DNA of 64,000 nucleotides from Diploscapter coronatus. Lineage: Eukaryota; Nematoda; Chromadorea; Rhabditida; Rhabditidae. Position numbers and translations under genes: made by a program. Positions 46,968 to 59,075 of this stretch are shown here, piece after piece. The notes beneath the pieces are model-generated. The model saw nothing but the letters and a program-made list of their open reading frames with translations. It did no database searches and was not told the DNA's origin. Position 1 is the stretch's first letter. Every line of letters starts with the position of its first letter. The stretch covers positions 7,029,201 to 7,093,200 of the forward strand of contig OZ038422.1 in the NCBI GenBank assembly GCA_964036155.1, in the 5' to 3' direction.

Positions 46968-49818
46968 TCAGTTTCCATTATCAGATGACTGTTGTATCTG
47001 TTGTACTTGTTGCATCTGCAAATGCTGCCCATTGAGTTCGATGTTCTGAGAGGGCACTTGGATGATTTGCACCCCTGGAGGCAACATGTGGATTGTCGCG
47101 TTCGGATCGCTTTGGTCTGCAAAATGAGAGAAAAGTCAAGGTGTCGTAGTTTTTTCTTCTGTATCAACTTTATCGATTTTCAACTGAAACCGAAGATTTG
47201 ATAGCATTCTTTCATCAAGTGGTAATAGAATGCCATGAAATTTACTTAGGAAAATTCAATAAATTTCAGCAATATTCATTTTTTAGAGACAAAGAACAAA
47301 CCAATTGGGAAAGGCTGTCCGATGGGAGTCGCATGGACAGTGATTCCATTCTCCAACTGCCATTCCTCTCCATTTACCTGCAATAGTCATTTTCTTTCCC
47401 ATCTTTCAAGTGTCGTCTTACCGTAGCGACATCAGCAAACACATACTGCAATTGTTCTGGAGCTTGGGAGAGAGTTCCGAGTTGGATGATCTAAAATAAT
47501 ATTGTTTGTTCTTTTAATTCAGAAATAGATTTAACCCAAGATTTTCACTGTAAATGACTAGGTTTTAGTCAAAATTTAACTTTAAATCAATAGTTATTTA
47601 CGTCACGAATAAGAATTTGGGAATAAGCGTAGAGGGCGAAATGATGACGAGTTTCAGTAGCTAGAAATTGCTTAGAGAAATGAATTTGACCATTTTCCGC
47701 ATTTAATCGTGTTTATGAATGTTCTAATGTTCTACCTGAGTGCCCTGAGCATTAGCAGAGACGGGCACGATGAACCCATTCTCTGCAGGAAGGGCTGTGA
47801 GGACGACAGCCTGGCCTGGCTGCAATTGAGCGACTTGTTGAGTCACCTGCTGCATGGACTGGGACTGCTGAGACTGTTGATGAGAAGAGGAGGAGGAGGA
47901 AGTGGAACATTCTGGTTGCTGACTGTGGGAATGACTCGCTTGGGGCTGTTGCTGTTGCTGACGATTTTGAGCGAAGGTCTAGGAAAATTTTCTTCTGGAA
48001 GATGAAGTCAAAATAATTTTCTACTAATAAATGCTTGATTAAGTTTATTATTGATTGGAGAGGACGTCGATATCCAAAAATTGCGCTATTCGTCTCGTTT
48101 CTCTTTTACGCGACCCAATATTTCGCTCCTTCAAATTCGATTTCTAATTGCTACTGTATGAATATTGAATTTCTCTCCAATCAACAATGCATTTGTAAAT
48201 TCAGAAAGAAAATAACTATGTGGTTTTTTTCTGTCAACTGGCTTCATGATAAAACGCAAAAGGAAAATTATTACCGGCAAATATTTCTTCTCCTCCCTCG
48301 GTACAATGTCTACGAGAAAGTCGAGATGATCATGCAAAGCGACTGCTGTCGCTACGTCGGACTGAAATAGTGCTTTCATTTTATAGTAATTGAATTCCTC
48401 TCTTACCTTCTGCATCGTCTTCCTGCGTCCATCCTCGACCACCTGCCAGCTTAGCAGAGTCAGCTCCTCCACGAACAATTCACAGGCCATCGCAAGAAAC
48501 AGAGGGGCGTCAGAGGCTATCATCTCAAATCAGCGCATAATTTCATAAAAACGAATTTCCAATAATTCTTAGACGTAGTGAGTGAAAATTTAAACATCTA
48601 GGAATTTAATATGGCGGAAAGCAAAAATAACGATGGTAAAATTTCTCCATTAAGGAGATAAAATAGAGTTGATAAGGGATAAAGGTGAATGAACGTTCTA
48701 GTGTCTGTAGAATAAACTTTCTGGAAGAAGAAGGAGATAAGATAGTTTGATTTCGAATCTTTTATCTAAGAAACCCCACAATAGTTAGATTTAAAATACA
48801 CTCACCATATTCTTCATCTCGTCATCGATTCTCATGATCTTCTTCACTCTGGCCATGGGCAATTCCATTTTTCTTCCGACTTCTCGCATGTCTGTCTGGA
48901 AACAAAAGCATCATAAATGAATTCTTTGACATTCCTCACATCAGTCGATTCATTGAATCGTCTCTTCTTCGCCGGCCAGAATTCCCGAATCGTTTTGTCG
49001 ATTTCGTACACTTCTTCTAAACAATGTAATGCCGGAATGCTTTAATCGCCTTCAGAGAATTTTTACAATAGTTAGTGAAATAAACTATACTTAACTTATA
49101 GAATATTTTCTTGCAATGTTCGCATAATGATTACGCTGATATTTAAAAGAAACAAACGATCTTTTCATGTTTATCATACCAAAATGAGATAAACAACTTG
49201 CTCACGTTTGATGTATGACTGCTGCATGAGTTGGTGCTGTTGCAATTCAGCGGGTGTCATTTTGTGGTGTGGCTTGACAGAGAAGGAGTGCTGTGAATGA
49301 CTCGGGCCTGGCTGCTCTTCCTCTGCCTCTGCCTGTCCTTGCACTGCCACTCCCTCAGATGTGTCTTGACTCTGACTCTGACACTGCAAGGCCAGTGCCT
49401 CTCTGTGCGCTGCATCCAAATCTATCAGAACATGATCTTGCTCTTCTTCTGCGTCTTCGTTGCTCGTTTGCTGAAGAAAATACATTTGAAATTTTACAAG
49501 AAATTTCGAATCAGTTGTACTCGCTAGATGAAATTCGAAAAAAAAAACTAGAAGCTTCAAATTTAGTCGACTAATCTTTCGAAACCCATTTTCAAATTAG
49601 TTCAATTATTCAAAATTATCTGGAAATTCAAATAGTTCATATCAAATTCGCTAAATTAGTTTTAAAAAACCGACATGAGCGTTGCGCATCCTATCAGCCT
49701 CATTTGCAGCCCCACCCTGTCCGCCCCCTTCCATCTCAGTCTCCGTTCCATTCGCATCGTCTTCCTCTGTTGTTTCTGATCGCAATTCTTCGAACACGGA
49801 ACTCGTCGATTTCAGCAT
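46968..49818 (-). CDS. NFYC: nuclear transcription factor Y subunit gamma
   Basis: Histone-fold subunit that pairs with NF-YB and, with NF-YA, binds CCAAT boxes. The start at 49818 (MLKSTSSVFEELRSETTEED) follows a TTTTAG acceptor. An acidic, Gln-rich N-terminal region (VLIDLDAAHREALALQCQSQ, PAELQQHQLMQQSYIKRE) leads to REFWPAKKR, ELPMARVKKIMRIDDEMKNM, IASDAPLFLAMACELFVEEL, TLLSWQVVEDGRRKTMQKSD and VATAVALHDHLDFLVDIVPR, the complete NF-YC histone fold. After it comes a Gln/Ser-rich activation region (QNRQQQQQPQASHSHSQQPE, VTQQVAQLQPGQAVVLTALP) and a tail with HMLPPGVQIIQVPSQN, ending SSDNGN. About 430 residues. Compared with vertebrate NF-YC the N terminus is extended before the histone fold. 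Confidence 0.93.
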
Positions 49819-51083
49819 TCAATCCTAAAACTGCATAAATTATTTGAAAAAGAAACAATAAAAAGCACATTTCAAAAATAGAAAGCGAAAATTGATTGCA
49901 ACGTCTTGTGATGCAATGACATGTAAATACCGAGTGTGCGCTAAACAATAGAGAAAAGGGCACTCACATTTAAAGGAGATCCATCCGAATTTCGTTAATA
50001 AATTACAGAAAATTCATATGACGGCAGAAATCCTGAAAAATTTAGTCAATATTCAGCTAGCTGATAGAAATATCCTAAACGAAAAGTAGTGATTTTCAGT
50101 CTCGATGTTAACAAGTACTTTCCATTAATTTTTAGTTAGTCTTTTCCTCAATCAAGAACAATTTATTGATGACAATGACTCTAATTCGATGACAATCCGA
50201 AATTCGAAACGATTCAGAAATCGGAGGCAAAGAGAAAAACAAATAAAACAAAAAAAAATGACAGAAAAATTAGAGGCATTGAAATGAAAAAGTAATCACA
50301 AACAAGTTCATCTTCTAACCCACTATACCTATTGCTCTTTGAAGAAGAAGATTAATTAAGAAAGAAAAAACATCGAAGCTTTTAGGAAGTACCTTAAAAA
50401 TGATAATGAATTTCGATGCTTTTATAAAATATCCAAATCAACCGGAGAGACGATATTTTGAAGATACATGTAGTCAAGTGCGAATATTTTGATTCGTTTC
50501 GTATGAAGAAATAATTCTCAATAATGAATCAAGATATGCGCATAAACTTCCCCACCCATTAGTTGTTTATGAATTAGGTTAGTTGCAAAGACAAGAGAAG
50601 ATCGAAATGACAGGAACAATCATATCTTTACAAGGAAAAAGCAAGTGATTTCAAATCAATGATATTTGGTTTTCATCTAAAAGTAACTCCTTTACAGAAA
50701 CATAGTGAGCCCAAATACAATCATATGCACAAGGCTGAATAAATACGTACAAAAATTTACATTAAAATTGGATTGAATCAGTTTGAAATGAGTGCGGTTC
50801 TAAGGCAAATATAATAGTGACGTCGAAATGACAAGGCAAAATACAGTCATTAGCCACTAAAATTTAACATTCCATCGGTCTTTTTTCAAGATAAAAATCT
50901 CCTACGAAAGTCCGTTGAAAAATATTGTATGGACGATGCCTATTTAGGCAACAAACTCGGTTGATTTCGTACAAAATCAGGAGCGAGAAAAGATGGCACA
51001 AGAAGGAAAAATAGCTTACAGAATTGAACGCAAATGAATGACCCGTTGAAAAAGTGCAAGTAGATGAAAAGGGAAGAAAAAGC
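49819..51083. other. intergenic region upstream of NF-YC
   Basis: AT-rich stretch of about 1.2 kb holding the NF-YC promoter and the 3' untranslated region of the acidic nuclear protein gene. Short open frames (49736-49963, 50864-51160 minus) are shadows or overlap the last exon. Nothing further supported. Confidence 0.5.
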
Positions 51084-54000
51084 TCATTCCAGATCGATGG
51101 TTTCGACGTGACCCTCGGTGGGAGGCGGGTCGAATTTGTTTGCCAACCACTCCCACACATCCGCGTCCTTCTGAAGCATAAATCGGTTAAAAAGGCACAA
51201 AACTCACTTGATTATTTGCAAATCTCATAAAAATCTCTTCATGATAAGGTTATTTCAATCTGACATAAAAATAAGCCCGGAAAAATTAGATGAAACTTGA
51301 AAAAAATTATTGAAGCTAATAGCTTTTACCTTTCCTGAAAGATGAAAAATCCAACTAAAATATTTTGGAAGAAAAGATAAAAACTATTACTATAAGTACT
51401 TAAAATAATGTGTAATCTTAGAAAGTGCCCTCACCGCACTGTTGATGGGTTCGATATATTCCTGACAGTCGCCCTGAATGACCGCATCCACGATAATGTC
51501 GTCGTCCTCTTCGTCCTCTGCTTCTTTAACTGCTCCCGCCCCTTCCTCTGCATGTATGACATCTTGTACCTTCTGTTCTTCCCCACGCTCATTCTCTCCC
51601 TCTCCATCTCCAGTTCCAGTCTTCTCTACAGTTTCTACTGTTTTTCCAATGTCAATTGATTTTCCTTCAGTTTCCTTCGATGTGGCAGGAACTGAAATAT
51701 ATAAATTCGGAATTTTAGATGAGAATGTCTTTGGCGGAATTCAAAATAAACATTCTGCTCGAAAATTGAATGAATTATTTGGAAAAATAGAAATTATTAA
51801 ATGAATTATAACCAAGTTTGAGGAATAATAAATAAGGAAAAAATCTCACTTTGGGCAGATTCAGTTGCAGGTCCAACCTTGGCAGATTCGTTGAACCCCT
51901 TACCGTTTCTCTGACTCAGCTGTTTCTCCTTCGAATCCGCTGCAGAATCTGTCGTGCTCGAGTTGTTCACAACATCTACTGAAGCTATTAAACATGAAGA
52001 TTTTGTCTTGGGAAATTTGGTTTTATTTTTCCTTAAGAAGCTAGATCAGTTAACAGATTTGAAGAATAGGAAAATATAAATGGGAACATTTTCTTTCAAA
52101 CACTGCTTTTATTGCGAGAAAAGACTACGCATCCGAACTGTTATATGATATATTGTCAACTATCGATAACAAGACGAAATAAATGCGCAAATTCGAATAT
52201 GCAGAGTATGCATTGCGTATTTACAAATAGTCGTTGCATTCACTCATTGACTATGATGCAATAGCGTAAAGTCTGTTGCAAACTGCGCTAATTTCGGCGC
52301 ATCAAAAGTCCGTGCCATTTACTTCGTCTCAAATGGTCAGTCATTGACAGTAACTAGCCAATCGAATAGCAAAACGAATGAACCTTCACTGTGCTCGTTG
52401 GTGGACTCGTTGGCGAGAAGTGTGCTGTCTGCGATGATCGAGTGGGCTGTTGCGTGGTGGCTCCACTGTAATCACATTGAGCTATTTTCAATTCAAAGTT
52501 AACATTAACTCGGAGCCTTCATTTCAATAGAGAAAAACGTCGTAGCCCAGAATTAGGTTTAGCCCAAGTTTTGAATATTTCATGAATGTGATACCTGAGA
52601 GTTGGAGGACTGATTGAGGGCTGTCAGTGAAGCCGTGTCCGTCTTCTGAGAGAACAACTCTCCTGCAATTCATTTCCTTTTCTATGATAGATTGTAATTT
52701 CATACCAGCAGCAGCAGCGTCTTTCTCCTTTCTCTCCACAACCATAGCTTCGTTCTTCTTCGCTCCATTTGTCTGACTCTTTTCTATTTCTTCCTTCTTC
52801 GTGGGGGAGAAATAGTCGTCTATCTGAAAAGACAATCATCATCTTCTTGAATCTGTTCAAAAAAATAATATTTTGCGTAAAATGCGCTCTAGTGAAGGTT
52901 CGAGGATAAAATAGCGATTTTAGCTAGATAAATTATGAATTACTAAAAATAGAGCACGAGAAAAATGATAGGAAAAGCAAGAAAGTCATTTTTAATTCTA
53001 ACCGTAGTGTTCTTAAGCTTTACAGGTCCAGTAGAAAGTCTGTCCGGAGTACTTTTTGTGGGGCTGAGTTTGGGCAATTTTGAAGGGGTAGAAACTCCTT
53101 CTCCCTCCACAGACAATTTCCTCTTTTCGGCTCGAGGCGTCGCGACCAGATCAACCACGTCGATCTGAAAGAAAATTTATTTGTGATTTTCAAAAAATAA
53201 TATTTTCATGAAGGCATATATTATGCAATATGTAAAAGCTTCATAACAATGACTTTTATTCCAATCAAAAGATTGCGTTCCTACAAAATTACAAAAATAA
53301 ACCCTTACGATCTGAACGTCGCTGTCCTCGTCCTTCCCTGCAACTGCATCCTTCTGTCCTCCCTCCCTACTCAATTCATCTTCGTCCTCTTCGCTGTATT
53401 TGAGCAAATCTTCCAGGTCTTCTTCTGAAAATCACAACTTTGTGATTTACTCGTTATATAAATTTTAAAAATATAGATTTTGTAATTTATTAGTTCGCAA
53501 AAGAATAGTCATTTGGTTTCTCTATTTTCCGTTATTCAGTTTTACTAGCAAAATGTAATCAACTTGAGACAAGTCTACAGGGTTTTTCAAGTATTTTCGC
53601 ATCATTTTGTCATCGCATAGCAACCTTATTTTCCGTCGAAATTGAACCGAACTTTTCCATTTTGTGATGTATTTTTTGCGCTTATATACCCAAAAACGTT
53701 ACTTTCTAGAAAACAGGTGGTTGCAGTGGGCTAGGCAATTCGTTTCGAACCACAAATTTTTTCAGACAATTGTCCAAGCATTGACTACGTGTTAGAAAAG
53801 TCCTGGTTCGATTTTGATGAGAAATAAGGTTGCTATTATGAGATGAAAATGATGCGAAAATGCTTGAAAAACCCTGTACTTTTCGGGTCGAAACTGATTT
53901 TCAAAATTTTTCATTTGAAAATCAGTACATAATCCAAAGTTTATTTATCTGCGATTTTCCCGAAAAATAGACTCAAACCCAAATGGATGATTCGAAATGA

Positions 54001-57000
54001 CATTTGAATAAGAATAAAGTGAAGATTATAAAAGAAAAATCATACCGAATACTCCATCGGACTCATCAGACTCATCAGACTCATCGTCATCATCCTCAAA
54101 CTCCTCTTCTTTTGCCTTCTTCTTTCTGTCCTTCTTTCCATTTCCACTTCTATTAGCAGCCTCCTCTCCCTGTGAACTGGATGTCTCGATCGCTGTCTCT
54201 TCATCTTCACTCTCCACGATCACTATTTCCTGAAAATCAACGCATCTCGATCAAATCTAGCAGGCGTATTCTTTTTGATCAATACTGTGATAATCATAAT
54301 TAATAGCGAATCTAATTCATTTTCATTACTACTCAGAAAGCTATATGATAGGGCGTGTCAAAATCTTCAATGTTTTGGTTGAATTTTCGGTGAGAAACAG
54401 CAAAATACGTTGATCTATCAGATAATTCGAAAGGAAATTGAATTTCTTTGTAAACACTAGGAATGCTAGATAGCTCATTTTCTCAGGAAATTAGGCAACG
54501 GAAGAAAAAGCTGCCCATCTAAATATATTATTATCCTTATTGGACTAATAATTTCTAAAATGCTCCAAAAATCTTACATCGTCATCATCCTCCTCCTCGT
54601 TCTCGCTCTCATTCTCGTTCTCCTTCACCCCAGTGTCTTCTCCCTCCACAGACGTTCCACTCGACTCGTCCTCGCCCGACTCATGCTGTCTTTTGTGTCG
54701 CTTGAACGTCTCGTAAAATTGGTCCTGAAAATCGAAAAATGGGAGTGATAATCTCACTTTTCATAAATTCAACCCCATTCTTTATACTTCATTCATTTCA
54801 ATTGCTCCGATTCATCTCCAAGAACACGCTTCAATTGGGAAATTGAAAAATTAAAACGAAAAGAAAGGGAAAATGAAATGATCCTTTCCCATTGCAAGCT
54901 TCATTCATAAATTAGTAGGAAAATGTATTCGATCATTTTTCATGTGCATATATTCTTTAACCTGATTTCGGCTGATTAAAAAAATAAATTAACTCACGAA
55001 TCCATTAGTGGCGTCCGTGGAGAGCTGGGGCTCCTGTGAGGCTTGCAGCTTTTCCTCCTCCAAAAAGAGGCTGGACTCTGCAAACCATTCTTTCGATCAT
55101 TCATAAAGAAGACGACCAACCGTTCGGATCGTTAGGAAAAAGCTCAGCCATTTGTTCGTATTTGAAGTCGAATCCCTTTGTTCTGGAGATTCGCAGCTTG
55201 CGACGAGTCATGGCGAACACATCACGAACATACGTTTCTGAAAATGAAAAGAATGATTTGGCATAAAGAATAGACAATTTGCTTGATTTGAAAGACAGAT
55301 ACTTCGAAACAAAAACTTCAAATTTTAAGATAAGATAACCTCAAAAACTTAGAATGGTAGGAAAAAATAGTAATAAGCGTGGAGACAGTAGTAATGCTGA
55401 TGTGAGTCTTCTAGACTTCTATCAACATTAATAATAATTAGATCGAGATGAAATTAGCGATTTAAAAAAAAATTTATTTAAAAAAATGGAATGAACAAAA
55501 TAAAATATTTGAGAATTTCGACATACCATAAGCCTCCCGATGCTTCTCTGGATCAGGAATTTTGGATTTATTGCCTCGTTTCTTGCGCACCTCAGCCACA
55601 ATCTCCTCCACCTTCTCCTCATCTATCAGCTCGATATCGTCCCTAGAAACAGGCTATTAGTGCTGCGAATGATTTTTTTCTTGATTCTCAAGAAATGCCG
55701 TCACATTATAAATACTCAAGTATTTTTCAAGAACTATTCCAGTTAACAAAAACTTATCATTTCTTCAACACTTCATGATAAACTAAATGATATTTCTATA
55801 GCAGCTTCGTGCCGTTTAGAGTTATTTTTCCTGATAATAAGATCAAGTCCAACTTACATCCACCATTGTTTGAGTTCGGCACTGAGTCGCTGATTGAGGA
55901 GTTCATCGCCTGTTTCGGTGAACGCGGCTGGGGCGCTAAAATAATGCTATTTCAATTAAGTTAGTTTTCTGTAAGAAGAAGTATCAAATATTTTCGAAGT
56001 GAATACAATTCAACCGGGATAATATGATTCAACACTTCAGAAGACATCTTTAAAGTAGGGTCCCCAAGTTTCGCCCCTTTTCAAGAATGCGTTTGTTAGT
56101 TGGAAATAAAAAATTTGGGAAGGAAGTGCCCTTCAAACTCAAAATGTCATAAAACCCTAGTCTAGGTTGAAGATAAAGCTGATAAAATGGTTCTATTTTT
56201 ACAAAGTCAAAACAAAATAACCATACACAACTATGTACGAGCAATATTATTTGTTTGTGAAAGTGTGCTCATTTTAGGTGACAGATTTTTGCGACTTTTT
56301 CGACCTAGAAAATGTTGATTTATTTTTTCTTCGCGAAAATCTTATTTGCATCCCTGGTGATATTTCTGCGCAAAAATTTGATTCGAAACATCAATCTAGC
56401 ATATCTGTTTGGGGGCCCCACTTTGAAGAATAGCGCTTTTCAGGGTATAAAAAACTCACAATTGTAGATATTCGTATTTGGTTCCGATTCCATATTTCCT
56501 GAGGGCTTTGTCGATGTCGTTGATGCTCTTTTCCAAAATCTCCCTGGCATTCGCATACGCGTCTATTGCAGAGTTCCTCAGAGGCATTTCTTGCTCGTCA
56601 AGTTTGGACAGCTTTATCTGCGCCTTCTGAATTCACTTCTTGCTATGTCAATTATTCCAAAAGAATCTACCGTTCTAGTAGACAACAATTTCTGCAGGAC
56701 TGCTCTCTTAGCCCTGGTCAACTTCTTCCTTTTCGTCTGATTTTCTGAAAGTTGAATAAAGTTGAAAATCGTTTTCTTTCATTCATTCGTAAAAGTCACT
56801 TCCATGATAATAATCTATTCAACTCCAATTTTATGTACTTGATGATGATCAAAACCATGTTTATTTCAAAAAATGGCTCGCCCATTATCGCAATTGTGGG
56901 ATTTTTATTCAACATTTTAGGGATAGCTGATAACTCATTTTCAAGTTTTGTTAGAGCATTAACATGGTCCATTTCAACACAAACCTGATATGCCGATCAA

Positions 57001-57487
57001 GTTATAATCAACTGTCATTAAAATTTCTGCTGATTGATTTGATCTCATCAAGCATTTCAGCGAATTTACTTACATCAATCAGAACATTGATTAGATTATC
57101 AAGATTATGCGCGGATCACCTCTTTTTGATATACTGTCATACAAGAATAGATTCTTAGAAAGTTATAGTAGTTTCGAAGAGAAGGTATTTTTAATTGCTA
57201 GAGGAGAAAAAACTCCGAACTTCTAAAAAGTATTCTCCCGCTAAACTTTCCAATAAACCAGATAATTTTGTTCGGAGTTTCCAGGAAATTAATACGTTTT
57301 GTAGAAGAATAAGTAACGTCGACAGACCTTGAATCATAGCAGCGATGTTGGCGGAAGTGCCCGGCTGCTGTGCTTCTTGTGCCTGGCCTGAGGGAGCTGG
57401 GGGAGTGACTGCCTCTGTCTCGGTCTCCATCGCTTCAGTCACATCTGCCGTTCCGCTCGTCGCTGAGTTCGTCAATTCATCGGACAT
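51084..57487 (-). CDS. large acidic nuclear protein with SUMO-interaction and PIP-like motifs
   Basis: About fifteen exons. The start at 57487 gives MSDELTNSATSGTADVTEAM and a low-complexity Glu/Thr/Pro region. A basic segment (NQTKRKKLTRAKRAVLQKLL) and a helical domain follow: KLSKLDEQEMPLRNSAIDAY, ILEKSINDIDKALRKYGIGT, ELLNQRLSAELKQWWMDDIE, EKVEEIVAEVRKKRGNKSKI, EAYETYVRDVFAMTRRKLRI and FDFKYEQMAELFPNDP. The rest is disordered: long Asp/Glu runs, SUMO-interaction-type motifs EIVIVESEDEE, SDVQIVDVVDL and DDDIIVDAVI, nuclear-localisation-like AEKRKLSVEG and KLPKLSPTKS, and NTTIDDYFSPTKK resembling a PCNA-binding PIP box. It ends KDADVWEWLANKFDPPPTEG and HVETIDLE. I do not recognise the family. 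The design (helical domain, acidic tracts, SIMs) recalls histone chaperones or chromatin adaptors such as DAXX, but the helical sequence does not match DAXX from memory. Confidence 0.75.
53576..53878. mobile_element. 300-bp mariner-type MITE
   Basis: The ends read TACAGGGTTTTTCAAG and CTTGAAAAACCCTGTA. The inner sequence is an imperfect palindrome (TTTTCGCATCATTTT and AAAATGATGCGAAAA, GCAACCTTATTT and AAATAAGGTTGC). TA on each side with CAGGG termini fits Tc1/mariner-type non-autonomous elements. It sits in an intron of the acidic nuclear protein gene. Confidence 0.78.
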
Positions 57488-58263
57488 CGAGTTGCTAAAG
57501 TTTCAACAATTGAAAGATATCGAACAAATTCGTCACATGGCACGAATATCAATAGAAAGTCGCTTATTTTTTACCGATAACCTCGCACCGCTTCGCATGC
57601 TTAACACTCAGAGCAGCTGATAAACGAAAGAACGCGAATTATCGATAAAATGGGTAAATTGATCGGGGAAATGTGTTGAAAACATGCAAAATCAAGAGGC
57701 AACTGAGGAAACGATAAAAACGTGTATCGGTAGAATTGTAAACGGAGTGCGCACGCATTCATTCGAGCACTTGCAGAAATTCGATTGTCGCTCGGAAATT
57801 CAAGTTATCATTTTCCCGGTAATTTTTCTCGAAACTTTGGAATTTCAAAATGATTGTGGTAGAATTCGTGGCTGAACTTGCAAATCTCTCGACAGATCGA
57901 TTGACGCCACTCTCGTCCTCGTCTTTGCTGTTCTCTCCTCTTTTGCTTTGTTTCTTTTGTTTCGAGATGGGCACCTGCGAAGTCGAAGTTTTTCTTTTTT
58001 ATTCTCTCTCCACGCTAGTGTATCAATTATTTCGTTTTACTGTCTTTTTATAAAACCGAACTTCGAAATTTTTCGGAGTTTTAGAAAAGACGGAAAAGCA
58101 GGATAAACGATACGCTATAGCGTGGGGAGAGAAAATAAAAAGAAAAAGAGCGACTTCGACCTCGCACAGCCCCGAATTAGACGATAAAGTTTCGACCAAT
58201 CCAGTTTCATATTATATAAAATACAAGATTTGCCCGATCAAAATGATAATTTTCAGTTTAAAA
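57488..58263. other. divergent promoter region with a hairpin
   Basis: Between the acidic protein gene (minus) and the pterin dehydratase gene (plus). A plus-strand frame 57684-57875 (MQNQEATEETIKTCIGRIVN...) has no signature. An imperfect inverted repeat lies at about 57972-58166. Confidence 0.5.
57972..58166. repeat. imperfect inverted repeat
   Basis: The left arm begins tgcgaagtcgaag and contains ttattctctctccacgcta; the right arm is its diverged mirror (tagcgtggggagagaaaata, cttcgacctcgca). Arms of about 70-80 bp surround a short loop near 58070. The unit has the look of a decayed MITE or a hairpin in the promoter. Confidence 0.6.
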
Positions 58264-59075
58264 ATGCGAATATCCGGATTGTACAAGTATTCCCGCTACT
58301 TGCAACCAGAGTTTCCCATTATGTGCTGCCCCCAGCCATCTGTTTCTACTCAATCTCCTCCTTCATATTCGGTTGCGTTCAATAGGCAACAAGGTAGGCA
58401 ATTCCCCAGTTCTCTTGCATCGATGCATTGTGCGAGGCATATCTTCACCTTCTCTCTTTCTCTTGCATACTAGTGTCACTATCTGCAACCTTTTTCTCCT
58501 GATTGTTTTCTTCTCCATCTCCCAAATTCTTGCATTCAGTCTTCTCTGACATCCCCTTCTTCTTCTCATCGACCACTCCTCTCACTCTCGCCAAACCAAA
58601 ACAACTCCGATTATTTTCTACTACAACTAATCAATTCAAGTCTATCAAAATGGTAACCAAACTCATTTCTTTGCTATTTTGGTAAAAGTAAAGGCTCAGA
58701 GCAAATTGACCGACGAACAACGCAGAGAACTGCTTTCTCCTTTGGAAGCAGCAGGCTGGCAAATGGTGGAAGGCAGAGATGCAATCAGAAAGATCTTCCA
58801 GTTCAAGAATTTCGAGCAGGCACTATTTTTGTTTTCGAATTTTTTAAAGTTTTGTACTTTAGGCGTTTAGTTTCATGACTGCGATTGCTTTGAGGGCTGA
58901 GAAAATGGACCACCACCCCGAATGGTTCAACGTTTACAACAAAGTAGGAATATTCGAAAATTCTTTGGGAAAAATTCCAAATTAGGTGGACATCACCCTT
59001 TCGACTCATAGCTGCAATGGACTCTCTCAGAATGATGTCAATCTGGCCAAATACATTGAAAGTGTCAACAAATAA
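58264..59075 (+). CDS. pcbd-1: pterin-4a-carbinolamine dehydratase
   Basis: Recycles tetrahydrobiopterin by dehydrating 4a-hydroxytetrahydrobiopterin formed by aromatic amino acid hydroxylases; the vertebrate protein also acts as a DCoH transcription cofactor. The core reads [93 protein letters not shown], with the active-site block [13 protein letters not shown] fully conserved. Exon phases agree, with introns of about 41-200 bp. The start at 58264 follows an ATTTTCAG acceptor. The model has about 80 residues before the core, including [16 protein letters not shown], which looks like a mitochondrial presequence; Met before AQSKLTDEQ could serve as a second start for a cytosolic form. AATAAA signals lie at 59190 and 59201. 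Confidence 0.93.

Noticed and set aside
56048..56430. Possible element with ends resembling AGTAGGGTCCCCAA and its mirror
   Set aside because: Only about 20 terminal bases pair, with mismatches, and the interior is not palindromic; too weak to call.
51084..57487. Identification as DAXX or ATRX
   Set aside because: Acidic tracts and SIMs are similar in style, but the helical domain does not show the DAXX histone-binding sequence pattern and no SNF2 helicase motifs are present.
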